Shown here piece by piece: positions 40,059 to 52,549 of a DNA stretch of 64,000 bases. The notes below the pieces were generated by a model that did no database searches, was not told the origin of the DNA, and saw only the letters and a program-made list of their open reading frames with translations. The translations under genes and the position numbers were made by a program. The first letter of the stretch is position 1; each line of letters starts with the position of its first letter. Origin of the DNA: Alcanivorax jadensis T9 (GTDB lineage: Bacteria > Pseudomonadota > Gammaproteobacteria > Pseudomonadales > Alcanivoracaceae); NCBI RefSeq assembly GCF_000756655.1, contig NZ_ARXU01000001.1, positions 310,001 to 374,000 of the forward strand, in the 5' to 3' direction.

Positions 40059-40257
40059 GATGAAGCTCGCGGACATCAGGGGCAAACCCGGGTTCACCGT
40101 GATTCTACCCTCCTCTGCGGCTCCTCAGATCATTCAGATCCCCTTCCACAGAAGCGAAATCACCGCAATGGTGCTCAGAAGTACCAGCATGCCCGGAGTG
40201 GGCAAACAGGGACAAGCTCAGCAATGCGAGCACCGCATAACGGGTATCGCCTGACAG

Positions 40258-40286
40258 AAAAAAACCGGCTTTCGCCGGCTTTTTTC
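40258..40286 (-). terminator. Rho-independent terminator of idh
   Basis: A CCGGC/GCCGG stem with loop TTTC, extended by A-T pairs, lies 15 bases after the idh stop and is followed on the minus strand by seven T residues. Confidence 0.85.
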
Positions 40287-40300
40287 GTTGCGTCTGACGC

Positions 40301-42586
<2,286 letters not shown>

Positions 42587-42646
42587 TCAGATCAGCGAGA
42601 CCGAACAGGAGTGCTCCCTCCAGATAAACCGTATTCTGCATCAGCT

Positions 42647-42663
42647 GGCGAGTATAGCACCGA
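42647..42663 (-). promoter_or_regulatory. Extended -10 promoter block of idh, shared with icd
   Basis: The 17-base block (minus strand TCGGTGCTATACTCGCC) is identical to that at 40042-40058 and contains TGCTATACT as an extended -10 box. Confidence 0.65.
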
Positions 42664-42741
42664 CCGCCTACCCTTGTTAGCGTAGCCACCCGGTAACGCG
42701 ACTCAAATCATCAATGACAGCCATCAGGAATGTCAGGCCAT

Positions 42742-43365
42742 ATGGCGCAACTGATTTTGCTCAACAAACCCTTTCAGGTCCTTTCCCAGTTCAGCGACGA
42801 TCAGGGGCGCCGAACGTTGCGGGAGTTCGTGCCAGTACCCGGTGTGTACCCGGCCGGGCGGCTGGACTGGGATTCTGAAGGGCTGCTGTTGCTAACCGAT
42901 GACGGTCCCCTGCAGGCACGCATCAGCCAGCCGCGCTTTCATCTGCCCAAGACCTATCTGGTGCAGGTGGAAGGTACGCCCGGGGAGCAGGAACTGCAAA
43001 AACTGCGCCAGGGGATCACTCTCAAGGACGGTCCCTGTCGGCCAGCCAAGGTGGAAGCCATCCCGGCACCCGATCTATGGCCGCGCCACCCCCCGGTCAG
43101 GACTCGTAAAACGGTAACGGATAGCTGGCTGAAACTCACCATAGACGAAGGTCGAAACCGGCAGGTACGACGCATGACGGCGGCCATTGGCTACCCCACC
43201 CTGCGCCTGGTTCGCTGGCAGATCGGCGACTGGGACTTGACCGGCCTGGCTCCCGGAAAATGGCACTCTACGGCAATTCATGCCCCGAAAGCCCCTGCAG
43301 CCAGGCGGCCGCGGCCTCGGCATCCCGCTCGCGGGCCTCGACCCAAAACCAGCGGCCGCCGATAA
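42742..43365 (+). CDS. rluE: 23S rRNA pseudouridine synthase RluE-type
   Basis: The protein of 207 residues (start ATG 42742, [10 protein letters not shown]) is of the RsuA/RluB/C/E/F group: catalytic [19 protein letters not shown] with Asp about 39, KTYLVQVEG, and [21 protein letters not shown]. RluE modifies U2457 of 23S rRNA. The last 30 or so residues (from [14 protein letters not shown]) are basic, low complexity, and lie antisense to the end of moaE, with a 98-base tail-to-tail overlap. They may be a read-out extension rather than a functional domain. ATG codons at 42730 and 42742 are both possible. Confidence 0.92.
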   Translation: MAQLILLNKPFQVLSQFSDDQGRRTLREFVPVPGVYPAGRLDWDSEGLLLLTDDGPLQARISQPRFHLPKTYLVQVEGTPGEQELQKLRQGITLKDGPCRPAKVEAIPAPDLWPRHPPVRTRKTVTDSWLKLTIDEGRNRQVRRMTAAIGYPTLRLVRWQIGDWDLTGLAPGKWHSTAIHAPKAPAARRPRPRHPARGPRPKTSGRR

Positions 43366-43741
43366 GCTCTTTCTTCCAGAATGGTGCCCGGGTTTTCAGC
43401 AAATCCATGATAAACGCACAGGCCTCGAAGGCGGCCTGTCTGTGAGCGGCACTCACCGCTACCTGAACGATGTCATCACCAGGCGATATCGTGCCAACCC
43501 GGTGCACCACCCAGGCACCATTAAGGTGCCACTGCGTTGCGGCCTGCTCGACAATGGTGCTCAGCACCGACTCTGTCATCCCCGGATAATGCTCCAGATG
43601 GAGCGCTTCCACCCTGCCCTGCTCATCGCGCACCTGCCCGGCAAACTGCACCTGGGCACCGCTGAGGCCGGCATCACCCAGCCATGCGGCCGGCTCGGTA
43701 CTATCCAGTGGGCCATTACGAATCTCGATACGGGTTTTCAT
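43268..43741 (-). CDS. moaE: Molybdopterin synthase catalytic subunit MoaE
   Basis: The 157-residue subunit converts precursor Z (cPMP) to molybdopterin with MoaD thiocarboxylate. Conserved parts are [23 protein letters not shown] and the catalytic lysines in APFWKKE. It overlaps moaD by four bases at its start, and its last 98 bases lie under the convergent rluE gene. The cluster here is moaC-moaD-moaE; moaA and moaB are not in the window. Confidence 0.96.
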   Translation of the reverse strand: MKTRIEIRNGPLDSTEPAAWLGDAGLSGAQVQFAGQVRDEQGRVEALHLEHYPGMTESVLSTIVEQAATQWHLNGAWVVHRVGTISPGDDIVQVAVSAAHRQAAFEACAFIMDLLKTRAPFWKKELIGGRWFWVEARERDAEAAAAWLQGLSGHELP

Positions 43742-43992
43742 CCGCCGGTCACCGGAGGGAACAGGGCCACCACATCACCGTCACAAATCGCCGCATCCTC
43801 GGTAGCCAGCACCTCATTCACTGCCACCATACGCCGCGGCGTAGCGGCCAGCGCCTGAGCGACTCGCGGGTCCTGTTCTGTCAGCCAGTCCGCCAGCTTT
43901 GCTACTGTATTAACCGCCTCCGGTGGGGATACTGTCATATTGTCGTTGCCGACCCGCTCGCGCAGGGCGGCAAAAAAACGCACTTCTATCAT
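43738..43992 (-). CDS. moaD: Molybdopterin synthase sulfur carrier subunit MoaD
   Basis: The 84-residue ubiquitin-like protein begins [12 protein letters not shown] and ends with the essential Gly-Gly (PPVTGG). MoeB adenylates this tail before sulfur transfer. ATG at 43992 overlaps the moaC stop; the frame is open seven codons earlier but without need. It is coupled to moaC and moaE. Confidence 0.95.
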   Translation of the reverse strand: MIEVRFFAALRERVGNDNMTVSPPEAVNTVAKLADWLTEQDPRVAQALAATPRRMVAVNEVLATEDAAICDGDVVALFPPVTGG

Positions 43993-44492
43993 CGCTCGTC
44001 GTCCAGTTCGCAATCCTCTCGCTGGTAATGGCCACTGCGACCACCGCTCTTCTCCAGCAAACAGATCTCTTCAATCACCATGCCACGATCCACTGCCTTG
44101 CACATGTCATAGAGTGTCAGTGCGGCCACCGAGGCCGCCGTAAGCGCCTCCATTTCCACACCAGTCACCCCCTTGAGCTTGCAGGTGGTGAGAATTTCCA
44201 GGCCATCTTGCCCCGCTTCTTCAATCGCAACCGTCACCTTGCTAAGCAACAGGGGGTGACACATGGGGATCAGATCCCAGGTTTTCTTGGCCGCCTGGAT
44301 CCCGGCGATACGAGCGGTGGCAATCACATCCCCCTTGGGATGCCGCTTATCGCGGATCATTGCCAGGGTTTGCGGCTGCATGCGGATACGCGCACGGGCG
44401 GTCGCCTCTCGCTGCGTTTGCGCCTTGTCGGTCACGTCCACCATCTGGGCGCGTCCCTGGTCATCCAGGTGGGTAAACCGGTCACCGGGCAT
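43989..44492 (-). CDS. moaC: Cyclic pyranopterin monophosphate synthase MoaC
   Basis: The 167-residue enzyme completes cPMP formation after MoaA. It shows [26 protein letters not shown] and [23 protein letters not shown] with the catalytic lysine just after (Lys in MCKAVD). It is first in the moaC-D-E operon and divergent from nudJ. No molybdenum-cofactor riboswitch is evident in the 142-base gap. Confidence 0.96.
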   Translation of the reverse strand: MPGDRFTHLDDQGRAQMVDVTDKAQTQREATARARIRMQPQTLAMIRDKRHPKGDVIATARIAGIQAAKKTWDLIPMCHPLLLSKVTVAIEEAGQDGLEILTTCKLKGVTGVEMEALTAASVAALTLYDMCKAVDRGMVIEEICLLEKSGGRSGHYQREDCELDDER

Positions 44493-44634
44493 TGATCACT
44501 CCTGTTGTCTGTGGCGCTGCTGCGCTACCATTCCCGCCTTTATTGTCCGTCTGAATCCATGGATCCATGGTGACAGAACGGATTGCGTTATTATTGTGCC
44601 CCATTTGGACGGGGCCAGTACCGGTAGGGTTGCT

Positions 44635-45102
44635 ATGAACAGCTTTGAGCCGCACATTACTGTGGCCTGTGTGGTGGAACAAGACGGGCGCTTCCTCTTT
44701 GTTCGGGAAATGAGCAAGGGCAAGGAAGTGCTGAACCAGCCCGCCGGGCATGTGGAATTCGGTGAAAACCTGATGCAGGCGGCCTACCGGGAAACCCTGG
44801 AAGAAACCGCCTGGCAGGTGGAAATCACCGACCTGCTGGGCTGGTATATCTTTCAGCCCTTCCGCGGTGCCGGGGTCTACTACCGCACCTGTTTCGTGGC
44901 CAGGCCGGTCAGCCATGATCCGGGCCAGAAGCTGGATACCGGTATTCTCGGCGCCGAATGGCTGACACCGGACGAACTGCGCAACCGTCGCCCTCAACAC
45001 CGTAGCGCCCTGGTGGAAAAATGCCTGGACGACTATCTGTCAGGTCGGCGCCTGCCACTGGACACCATCTATCAGCACCCCTGGCCGCTGCAGCGCGGCT
45101 GA
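44635..45102 (+). CDS. nudJ: Nudix hydrolase NudJ-type
   Basis: The 155-residue phosphatase begins MNSFEPHITVACVVEQDGRF and contains a full Nudix box (GHVEFGENLMQAAYRETLEE then T). NudJ of Escherichia coli hydrolyses HMP-PP and nucleoside diphosphates. The frame is open far upstream, but ATG 44635 matches family starts. It lies 15 bases upstream of mnmA, the common nudJ-mnmA-hflD-purB order. Confidence 0.93.
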   Translation: MNSFEPHITVACVVEQDGRFLFVREMSKGKEVLNQPAGHVEFGENLMQAAYRETLEETAWQVEITDLLGWYIFQPFRGAGVYYRTCFVARPVSHDPGQKLDTGILGAEWLTPDELRNRRPQHRSALVEKCLDDYLSGRRLPLDTIYQHPWPLQRG

Positions 45103-45117
45103 CATGAAGGCAGCACC

Positions 45118-46224
45118 ATGAGCCAAGTTTCTGCAAAAGCCCCACAAGACACCCATGTGATCGTCGGCATGTCCGGCGGTGTTGATTCCTCGGTGGCCGC
45201 TGCGCGGCTGCTGGATGCGGGTTATCACGTCGAAGGCCTGTTCATGAAGAACTGGGATGAAGACGATGGCACCGACTACTGCACCGCCCGGGAAGACCTG
45301 ATGGATGCCATGCAGGTAGCGGGCGTACTGGGTATCGAGCTACATACGGCCAATTTTGCTGCGGAGTACTGGGACCGGGTATTCGAACATTTTCTGGCTG
45401 AATACAAGGCCGGTCGCACCCCCAACCCGGACATCCTCTGCAACAAGGAAATCAAATTCCAGGCGTTTCTGGACCACGCTATCACCCTGGGCGCGGACTA
45501 TATTGCTACCGGCCACTATTCCCAGGTGAGCCACGACGGTAAGGGGCGCCTGATGCGGGCCGTGGATACCAACAAGGACCAGACCTACTTCCTCCACGCC
45601 GTGGATCACCACAAGTTCGAGCGCACCCTGTTCCCACTGGGTGACCTGGAAAAGCCGGAAGTGCGTCGCATCGCCGAAGAAAAGGGCTTTGCCAACCACA
45701 AGAAGAAGGACTCCACCGGGATCTGCTTTATCGGCGAGCGCCGATTCAAGGATTTTCTTGAGCAGTACCTGCCCGCCCAGCCTGGCAAGATCGAAGACGA
45801 CCATGGCAATGTGATCGGCGACCACGATGGTCTCATGTATTACACCCTGGGCCAGCGCCAGGGCCTGGGCATTGGTGGTCGCGCCAACGCCGGCGATGCG
45901 CCCTGGTACGTGGCCGGCAAGGACCTTGAGCGAAATGTGCTGGTCGCCGTCCAGGGCACGGATCACCCGCTGCTCTACAGCCGCGAACTGACCAGCGCCC
46001 CCATGCAGTGGGTCGCCCTGGCACCGCCGACCCTGCCCGCCCGGCTCACCGCCAAGACCCGCTACCGGCAACCGGACCAGGCCTGCACCGTCAGCGACGC
46101 CGGGGATGGCCGTGTTCAGGTGGTATTTGCCGAACCCCAGCGGGCCGTGACACCCGGCCAGTCCGTGGTGTTCTATGATGGGCCCGTATGCCTGGGCGGC
46201 GCAGTGATAGAGGAGACCGCATGA
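45118..46224 (+). CDS. mnmA: tRNA-specific 2-thiouridylase MnmA
   Basis: The 368-residue enzyme inserts sulfur at U34 of tRNA for Lys, Glu and Gln. The PP-loop GMSGGVDSS (about 17-25), the first catalytic Cys in [13 protein letters not shown], and the second in [11 protein letters not shown] are all present. It receives sulfur from the Tus relay, whose tusD-C-B genes are at 22582-23492. Its stop overlaps the hflD start (ATGA). Confidence 0.97.
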   Translation: MSQVSAKAPQDTHVIVGMSGGVDSSVAAARLLDAGYHVEGLFMKNWDEDDGTDYCTAREDLMDAMQVAGVLGIELHTANFAAEYWDRVFEHFLAEYKAGRTPNPDILCNKEIKFQAFLDHAITLGADYIATGHYSQVSHDGKGRLMRAVDTNKDQTYFLHAVDHHKFERTLFPLGDLEKPEVRRIAEEKGFANHKKKDSTGICFIGERRFKDFLEQYLPAQPGKIEDDHGNVIGDHDGLMYYTLGQRQGLGIGGRANAGDAPWYVAGKDLERNVLVAVQGTDHPLLYSRELTSAPMQWVALAPPTLPARLTAKTRYRQPDQACTVSDAGDGRVQVVFAEPQRAVTPGQSVVFYDGPVCLGGAVIEETA

Positions 46225-46859
46225 GCGAACGCTTCAGCCCGCAACAGCAGCAGCTACTGGCTCTGGCAGCCGTCTTCCAGGCCGCCCAGCTGGCCGACGA
46301 CATTGCTCTTCGCGGCGATTGTGATCCACGGGCTTTCGAGGCCCTGATGCAGGGCGTCATGGCTCTGGATGCAGAAAGTTTTGACACCATTTACTCACAA
46401 CCGGCCCTGCTCCGTGATGGCGTCAGCCTGCTCAACCGCAGCCTTAACCGGGATTCAGCCGGCGGCAACCTGCGCCCGCTCAATTACGGCCTGGCGTTGC
46501 TGCACCTGGCAGCCAAATTGCGCAAGAACGATGACACCGTGAACATCCTGCGCCACCGCCTCAAGGCCCTAGATGGCCAGCAGGCCCATTTCAGCAGTGT
46601 TCGAGACGACGCCTTTTGCCACCGGCTGGGCGGTATTTATGTGGACACCCTGGGCACCTTCCGTTTTCGTATCCAGGTAAAAGGCGAACCGGCCCACCTG
46701 CAGGACGAAAACAAGGCCGCCCGGGTCCGGGCACTGTTCCTGGCCGGCGTCCGCGCCGCCTTCCTCTGGCACCAGCTCGGCGGCCGCCGCTGGCAACTTC
46801 TGTTCCAGAGAAAGCGACTTTTGACTGCTATAGAATCTATAGATATCAATAACTTGTAA
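46221..46859 (+). CDS. hflD: High-frequency lysogenization protein HflD homologue
   Basis: The 212-residue helical protein of the HflD (UPF0274) family starts at ATG 46221, coupled to mnmA. It includes [27 protein letters not shown] and [18 protein letters not shown]. HflD destabilises phage lambda CII in Escherichia coli; its normal cell role is not established. A REP-like element follows, before purB. Confidence 0.93.
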   Translation: MSERFSPQQQQLLALAAVFQAAQLADDIALRGDCDPRAFEALMQGVMALDAESFDTIYSQPALLRDGVSLLNRSLNRDSAGGNLRPLNYGLALLHLAAKLRKNDDTVNILRHRLKALDGQQAHFSSVRDDAFCHRLGGIYVDTLGTFRFRIQVKGEPAHLQDENKAARVRALFLAGVRAAFLWHQLGGRRWQLLFQRKRLLTAIESIDINNL

Positions 46860-46878
46860 TGCTTACCTAAAGTCACCT

Positions 46879-47040
46879 GTAGGAGCGGCGCTTGAGCCGC
46901 GAACCCCGCGGTAACGCGATAATCGACCGAAGGGCGATCAGGCGAATCAGAACCCTGCACATCTCCTGAAACGCTTGCCGCAGCCATCACGCTCTGTCGT
47001 CTCGCTTCGCTCGGTTCGCCCCTCAAGCGGGGCTCCTACG
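46879..47040. repeat. REP-like inverted repeat between hflD and purB
   Basis: Left end GTAGGAGCGGCGCTTGAGCC (46879-46898) pairs imperfectly with the right end GGGCTCCTAC block (47013-47039); the arms share GTAGGAGC and CTTGAG. The interior includes GCGATCAGGCG-type and CTTCGCTC sequence. It is kin to the elements at 27485, 52228 and 56774. Confidence 0.8.
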
Positions 47041-47055
47041 GGTGGCATCCGCTAA

Positions 47056-48512
<1,457 letters not shown>

Positions 48513-48513
<1 letters not shown>

Positions 48514-49646
48514 TGAGCGACGCTCCGGGCCTGCCCACCTTCACGCTGCCGCTCACCCCGGCAGCGTTTTTGCGTGATTACTGGCAGAAAAAGCCACTGT
48601 TCATGCCCGGCGCTGCCAGCGGCCTGGATGAACCTGACGCGGACACCCTGGCCGGGCTGGCGCTGGAAGAAAACGTGGAAGCCCGCATTATTCGCGGCAC
48701 TGCTGGCAGCAACTGGGAGCTCAAACAGGGGCCATTCGAGGAAACCGTGTTTGCCGAGGTGGGCGAGCGGGACTGGACCTTGCTGGTGCAGTCCGTGGAC
48801 CATTATCTGACCGATGTTTCCCTGCTGCTGGACAGCTTTGCCTTCCTGCCCAACTGGCGGCTGGAAGACATCATGATGAGCTATGCCGCCAAGGGTGGCA
48901 GCGTCGGCCCCCATTTCGACCGCTATGACGTTTTCCTGATCCAGGCCGCCGGCAGCCGCCGCTGGCAGATCGGTGATGTCTGCGACGAAAAAACGCCGAA
49001 ATTGCCACACCCTGACCTGAAGCTGGTGGCCGACATGCCGGTGCGCGAAGAGTTCGTGGCAAACCCTGGCGATGTGCTCTACCTGCCCCCCGGCATGGCC
49101 CACCATGGTGTCGCCGAAGACAGCGACTGCATCACCTGGTCGGTGGGTTTCCGGGCCCCGGATTACCAGATGCTGATGGCGGAAATCGCCGGCGAATGCC
49201 TGGCCGATGCGGACAGCGAGCTGTTTACCGACGCGGACCGGCAGGTGCCCAAGGATCCGGCGGTACTGGCCGATGCAGACCGGCAGCAACTGGTTCGCGG
49301 CGCCCTGGACCTGCTCAACCCGGCGGCGATAGAGCGGGCAGTTTATCGCTGGCTGTCCACTCCCCGGCTGGATGGACTTGAATTTGCCGTCGATGATGCC
49401 CATATTCGCCAGCGCGATCCTTCGATCGCCCTGGTCCGCCATGGTAGTGTGCGCCTGATTTTGCAGGGCAACATTGCCTGGCTAAACGGTGAGCCCTACT
49501 CACTGACAGAACAACAACGACCACTGGTACAGCTGCTGGCCCGCCAGCGCTGCTATACCCAGGAAGCGCTGGATGCCGTACTGCAGCCAGCCGGGAGTGA
49601 ATTGCTACATGACTGGATTGAACAGGGCTACTTCGCCCAACTATAA
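48513..49646 (+). CDS. roxA: Ribosomal protein uL16 3-hydroxylase (YcfD/RoxA)
   Basis: The 377-residue JmjC-fold oxygenase hydroxylates an arginine of ribosomal protein uL16 with Fe(II) and 2-oxoglutarate. The iron triad is visible as His134-x-Asp136 (HFDRYD) and the later His at about 197 (LPPGMAHHG). The N-terminal YWQKKPLFMPGA is typical of YcfD. It is coupled to purB and lies 10 bases before the GNAT gene. Confidence 0.94.
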
Positions 49647-49656
49647 CGAGACCCCT

Positions 49657-50082
49657 ATGGCTATCAGCATTATCGAGACCCGCTGGGACGAAAACGACAC
49701 CGCCCTGCGAGCCCTTCGCCAGAAGGTCTTCATCAACGAACAGCACGTCCCCGAAGAGCTGGAGTGGGATGGCGAAGATGACAAGGCCATCCATTTTCTG
49801 GCCCTGGACCGGGAGCAGAATCCGGTCGGTTGTATTCGCCTTCTTCCCAGCGGCCAGATCAGCCGACTGTGCGTCCTTTCCGAGCAGCGCAACAATGGTG
49901 TCGGCAGCTCCCTGCTAGTAGCCGCGGAAGAAGCCGCCCGGGCCAAGGGCATGGAAGAAATCTTCCTGCACGCCCAGACCCACGCCACCAGCTTTTACGA
50001 AGCGGCCGGCTTTGCGGTGTCCGGTGGCATCTTCATGGATGCCAACATCCCCCACCGGCAGATGTTCAAACCCCTCGCCTGA
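49657..50082 (+). CDS. GNAT family N-acetyltransferase
   Basis: The 141-residue acetyltransferase resembles the ElaA/YjcF-type GNATs (VFINEQHVPEELEWDGEDD, then the acetyl-CoA loop QRNNGVGSSLL and HAQTHATSFYEAAGF). The substrate is unknown. Start ATG 49657 is 10 bases after roxA. The stop overlaps the next gene's start (TGATG), so it is coupled to the protein at 50082. Confidence 0.9.
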   Translation: MAISIIETRWDENDTALRALRQKVFINEQHVPEELEWDGEDDKAIHFLALDREQNPVGCIRLLPSGQISRLCVLSEQRNNGVGSSLLVAAEEAARAKGMEEIFLHAQTHATSFYEAAGFAVSGGIFMDANIPHRQMFKPLA

Positions 50083-50579
50083 TGCCTTTTGTCATCGGTG
50101 ACGACGACACCCTGCTCCATCCTGAATTCGGCGAGGCCGGCGCTGCACTCGCTTCGCTGATTTCCGCCTGCCGTCGCAGCCTCTGGCTGCGGGTCCCGGA
50201 GCTGGACGCCCTGACCGCCGACAGCGCTGTTTGCGATGCCCTCAAGCGCCTGGCCCTGCGCAGCGCAAAAACCGATATCCGCATTCAGTACGACAGCCAG
50301 GACAAGGCCGTGCGTAACGGACATCGCCTGGTCCATCTGGCCCGCCGGCTTCCCTCTCGCATACAGATGCGCCAGTGCCAGGATGATGACCGTGACAACC
50401 AGCTCTGCTTTGCTATCGGCGATGGGACCGGACTGTTCGAAGCTGCGGGCTGGCCACGGCCCGGCCGACTCGACCTGTGCGGCCATCGTCTTCCCCGCGC
50501 GCCACGTCTGTCCAGACAGTTTCAGGAACACTGGGAACGGGCAGCCTCCTCAATAGAGTTGCGAGAGCTGCGTTTATAG
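50082..50579 (+). CDS. Uncharacterised protein coupled to the GNAT gene
   Basis: The 165-residue protein starts MPFVIGDDDTLL at ATG 50082, overlapping the GNAT stop. The block RRSLWLRVPELDALTADSAVCDAL followed by RIQYDSQDKAVRNGHRLVHLARRL resembles a phospholipase-D-like half domain without the HKD residues (split here only for description; each is a separate segment). I think it belongs to a DUF found beside or fused to GNAT domains in pseudomonads, but I cannot confirm the family. It could help the acetyltransferase to pick its substrate. Confidence 0.8.
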   Translation: MPFVIGDDDTLLHPEFGEAGAALASLISACRRSLWLRVPELDALTADSAVCDALKRLALRSAKTDIRIQYDSQDKAVRNGHRLVHLARRLPSRIQMRQCQDDDRDNQLCFAIGDGTGLFEAAGWPRPGRLDLCGHRLPRAPRLSRQFQEHWERAASSIELRELRL

Positions 50580-50585
50580 AATCTT

Positions 50586-50647
50586 GTAGGGTGGAAAGTC
50601 TGGCACCAGGAATCTGGTGGATTACGCCTTCGGCTAATCCTCCCTAC
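50586..50647. repeat. Intergenic palindrome GTAGGGTGGA...TCCCTAC
   Basis: The 62-base element starts GTAGGGTGGAA and ends CTAATCCTCCCTAC, with GGTGGATTACGCC inside. Such elements are common between genes in gammaproteobacteria. It lies between the convergent uncharacterised gene and the TrmB-like gene and may act as a terminator. Confidence 0.6.
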
Positions 50648-50655
50648 CCGCCGCG

Positions 50656-51324
50656 TTACAGAGTCGCTGTCAGCTGCCAGTTCACCTGACCGCTGGCCTG
50701 GTATTTCTCCTCGAAATCCGTCAACGGTTCGCTTTGCAGCGGCAGTTCCGACAGCGCCGCATCAATGCCACTGATCGCCAGCGCGTCCCGCACCTCCTGC
50801 AGGTACAGCAACCAGTTACTGCGCATTTCCAGCACGCCACCCAGCGACAACATCGTGGGCCACACCGGATGACCGTGCCAGCGCCGCTTCAGATGTGCGC
50901 TTTTCGGCCAGGGATTCGGATAAAGAATCTGATGGCGCAGGAGTTGCCGGCCTTCCCCGGCCATCAGCCGCCACAAACCCGCGCAATCCGCCCGCAAGAG
51001 CAAAAGATTGTCCGGCAGTGCCTGAAAACGCCTGCCGGCACGCTCCAGGCGGGCAGCGGACTGATCCACCCCCACCACCAGAGCCTCCGGGTGCTGGCTG
51101 GCAAGCAGCAAGGAAGAGCGCCCGGTGCCACAGCCGGAATCCAGCATCAGCGGTCGCTCAGCGCCTTGCGCTTGCCGCCACTGCTGCAATTGCGCAAACG
51201 CCTGAGCATCATGGTCCGCAATAGGCGCCTGCCAGGGACTTTGCAGATGGCGACGGACCACCCGCTCCAGGTCATTGTGGATTCCGGTCTGATTCGAGGT
51301 AACGCTACGGCTGTTGGCAAACAT
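50656..51324 (-). CDS. TrmB-like tRNA (guanine-N7) methyltransferase family protein
   Basis: The 222-residue SAM-dependent methyltransferase begins with the TrmB hallmark NSRSVTSNQTGIH. It then shows the SAM site MLDSGCGTGRSSLLLA (about 60-75) and the TrmB-type YPNPWPKSAHLKRRWHGHP. It is shorter than canonical TrmB and its catalytic block lacks the usual DPWPKKRH form, having NPWPKSAH instead. It may be a paralogue with a changed substrate. It is divergent from the secretin-like gene. Confidence 0.87.
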   Translation of the reverse strand: MFANSRSVTSNQTGIHNDLERVVRRHLQSPWQAPIADHDAQAFAQLQQWRQAQGAERPLMLDSGCGTGRSSLLLASQHPEALVVGVDQSAARLERAGRRFQALPDNLLLLRADCAGLWRLMAGEGRQLLRHQILYPNPWPKSAHLKRRWHGHPVWPTMLSLGGVLEMRSNWLLYLQEVRDALAISGIDAALSELPLQSEPLTDFEEKYQASGQVNWQLTATL

Positions 51325-51431
51325 GGCAACTCTGGGGCAACTTCAGGCGGACGCCATTATGCCTGTGATCCTGTAGAGATGCGTAATGCAGCGGCCATGA
51401 TAGAGTGAGAAAAAGCCTGCCGGAGTCGATC

Positions 51432-52208
51432 ATGATGCAACGACGAATACACCGCTGCCGACATCTCGTTCTGCTGCTCAGCCTGCTTCTGGGGATGATC
51501 GGCCAGGCCATGGCAGACTCCATGCGCATCCACGTATTACCCCGCCCGGATGCCCCGGCACTGGTGTCGGTGATCGAACCCCTACTGGCCCCCGGCGGCA
51601 GCGTCCGGGCCTATCAGGGCAAATTGATCATCCGCACCACCGACAGCAATATGGCTGAACTGGAAGGTGCGCTGGGCAGCCTGGAAGCCGCACCCAGCGC
51701 TCTGGTTGTTCATCTTCGTCGTCAAGGTACCAGCAGCGGCCAGCGTAGCGGAGTGGATACCCGTATCCAGGGCCGCATTCCCGGCGGGGTCTCCGGTGAC
51801 ATCCGCATTGAACAAAGCCGGCAGCACAGCAGCCTGCAGGACCATTACCAGATTCGCACCCTCAGCGGTTACCCAGCCCATATCAGCCAGGGCACCCTGC
51901 TCGCCCTCGGCGGCGGTTATTACGGCACCGTGCTTGCTGAGCTACAACAGGGTATCCAGGTAATCCCGCAACTGACCCCGGACGGCAGCGTGGTGCTACA
52001 GGTCAGCCAACGTTATGACCAAACTGGCGGCCCGGGACTGGCACAGACCCAGTCCAGCGGCACCACCCTGAGAGTACAGCCCGGGGTCTGGCAGCCCATG
52101 GGCAGCATCCGCGTAGACCGCAAACAGGACCAGCGTGGTTTTGGCGGGGTGCAGAGCAGCAGCCAGCAGTTCAATCTGCCGTTGGAGGTGATGGTGGAAA
52201 AGGAATAG
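51432..52208 (+). CDS. Secretin-like periplasmic protein (short, NolW-like)
   Basis: The 258-residue protein has a signal peptide (hydrophobic LVLLLSLLLGMIGQAMA, cleaved before DSMR), then a NolW/N-domain-like repeat (HVLPRPDAPALVSVIEPLLA; GKLIIRTTDSNMAELEGALG). Its C-terminal half resembles strands of the secretin domain (GIQVIPQLTPDGSVVLQVS; TTLRVQPGVWQPMG). It is far too short for a full secretin gate and no lipobox is seen. It could be a periplasmic accessory of a secretin. ATG 51432 or 51435 are both usable. It is monocistronic. Confidence 0.8.
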   Translation: MMQRRIHRCRHLVLLLSLLLGMIGQAMADSMRIHVLPRPDAPALVSVIEPLLAPGGSVRAYQGKLIIRTTDSNMAELEGALGSLEAAPSALVVHLRRQGTSSGQRSGVDTRIQGRIPGGVSGDIRIEQSRQHSSLQDHYQIRTLSGYPAHISQGTLLALGGGYYGTVLAELQQGIQVIPQLTPDGSVVLQVSQRYDQTGGPGLAQTQSSGTTLRVQPGVWQPMGSIRVDRKQDQRGFGGVQSSSQQFNLPLEVMVEKE

Positions 52209-52227
52209 CGTCGCACTCGAAGCTGCT

Positions 52228-52472
52228 GTAGGAGCGGCGCTTGAGCCGCGAACCGCGAACCGCGCGGAGCGCGGAATCGCCTGCAGGGCGATCAAGCATG
52301 GCAGTCTCAGGCAAACGCAGTAACACGCTCCCGGTCACGTTTCCCGCACCGTTATCGGGGACCATGCAGGCGCCGCACACAGTGCAGAAACCTGTCGAGC
52401 TCTGGGAGCCCTGATCGCCCTACGGGCGACTTCCTTGCTGCGCAAGGTTCGTGGCTCAAGCGCCGCTCCTAC
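52228..52472. repeat. Long REP-like inverted element upstream of the glcB 3' end
   Basis: The left end GTAGGAGCGGCGCTTGAGCC (52228-52247) and the right end GGCTCAAGCGCCGCTCCTAC (52453-52472) are perfect complements over 20 bases. The interior contains a second nested pairing (GCAGGGCGATCA at about 52277 with TGATCGCCCTAC at about 52412). Confidence 0.85.
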
Positions 52473-52517
52473 AGTAGCTTCGTAGAAAGCATTTCCAGCG
52501 AAGCGTAGCTTGTAGCG

Positions 52518-52546
52518 AAAAAAAGCCCCGCGGTGCGGGGCTTTTT
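52518..52546 (-). terminator. Rho-independent terminator of glcB
   Basis: An 11-base stem (AAAAGCCCCGC / GCGGGGCTTTT) with a 3-base loop is followed on the minus strand by seven T residues, right after the glcB stop. Confidence 0.9.
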
Positions 52547-52549
52547 GTC

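Larger units (their letters stand above)
40000..40300. other. Intergenic region between idh and icd
   Basis: These 301 bases contain the icd promoter block at the left and the idh terminator at the right. Between them a minus-strand frame encodes a signal-like stretch (VLALLSLSLFAHSGHAG) without an ATG or ribosome site; I do not call it a gene. Confidence 0.45.
52209..52549. other. Intergenic region between the secretin-like gene and glcB
   Basis: These 341 bases are almost entirely filled by the REP-like element at 52228-52472 and the glcB terminator at 52518-52546. No gene is seen. Confidence 0.6.

Noticed and set aside
40160-40240. Minus-strand frame with a signal-peptide-like stretch after the idh terminator, and a small hydrophobic peptide MLVLLSTIAVISLLW in another frame
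   Set aside because: No ATG with a ribosome site for the first, only 18 codons for the second, and no supporting context. Could be a relic.
44263-44634. Long upstream extension of the nudJ frame
   Set aside because: It runs antisense through moaC and the conserved Nudix protein begins at 44635.
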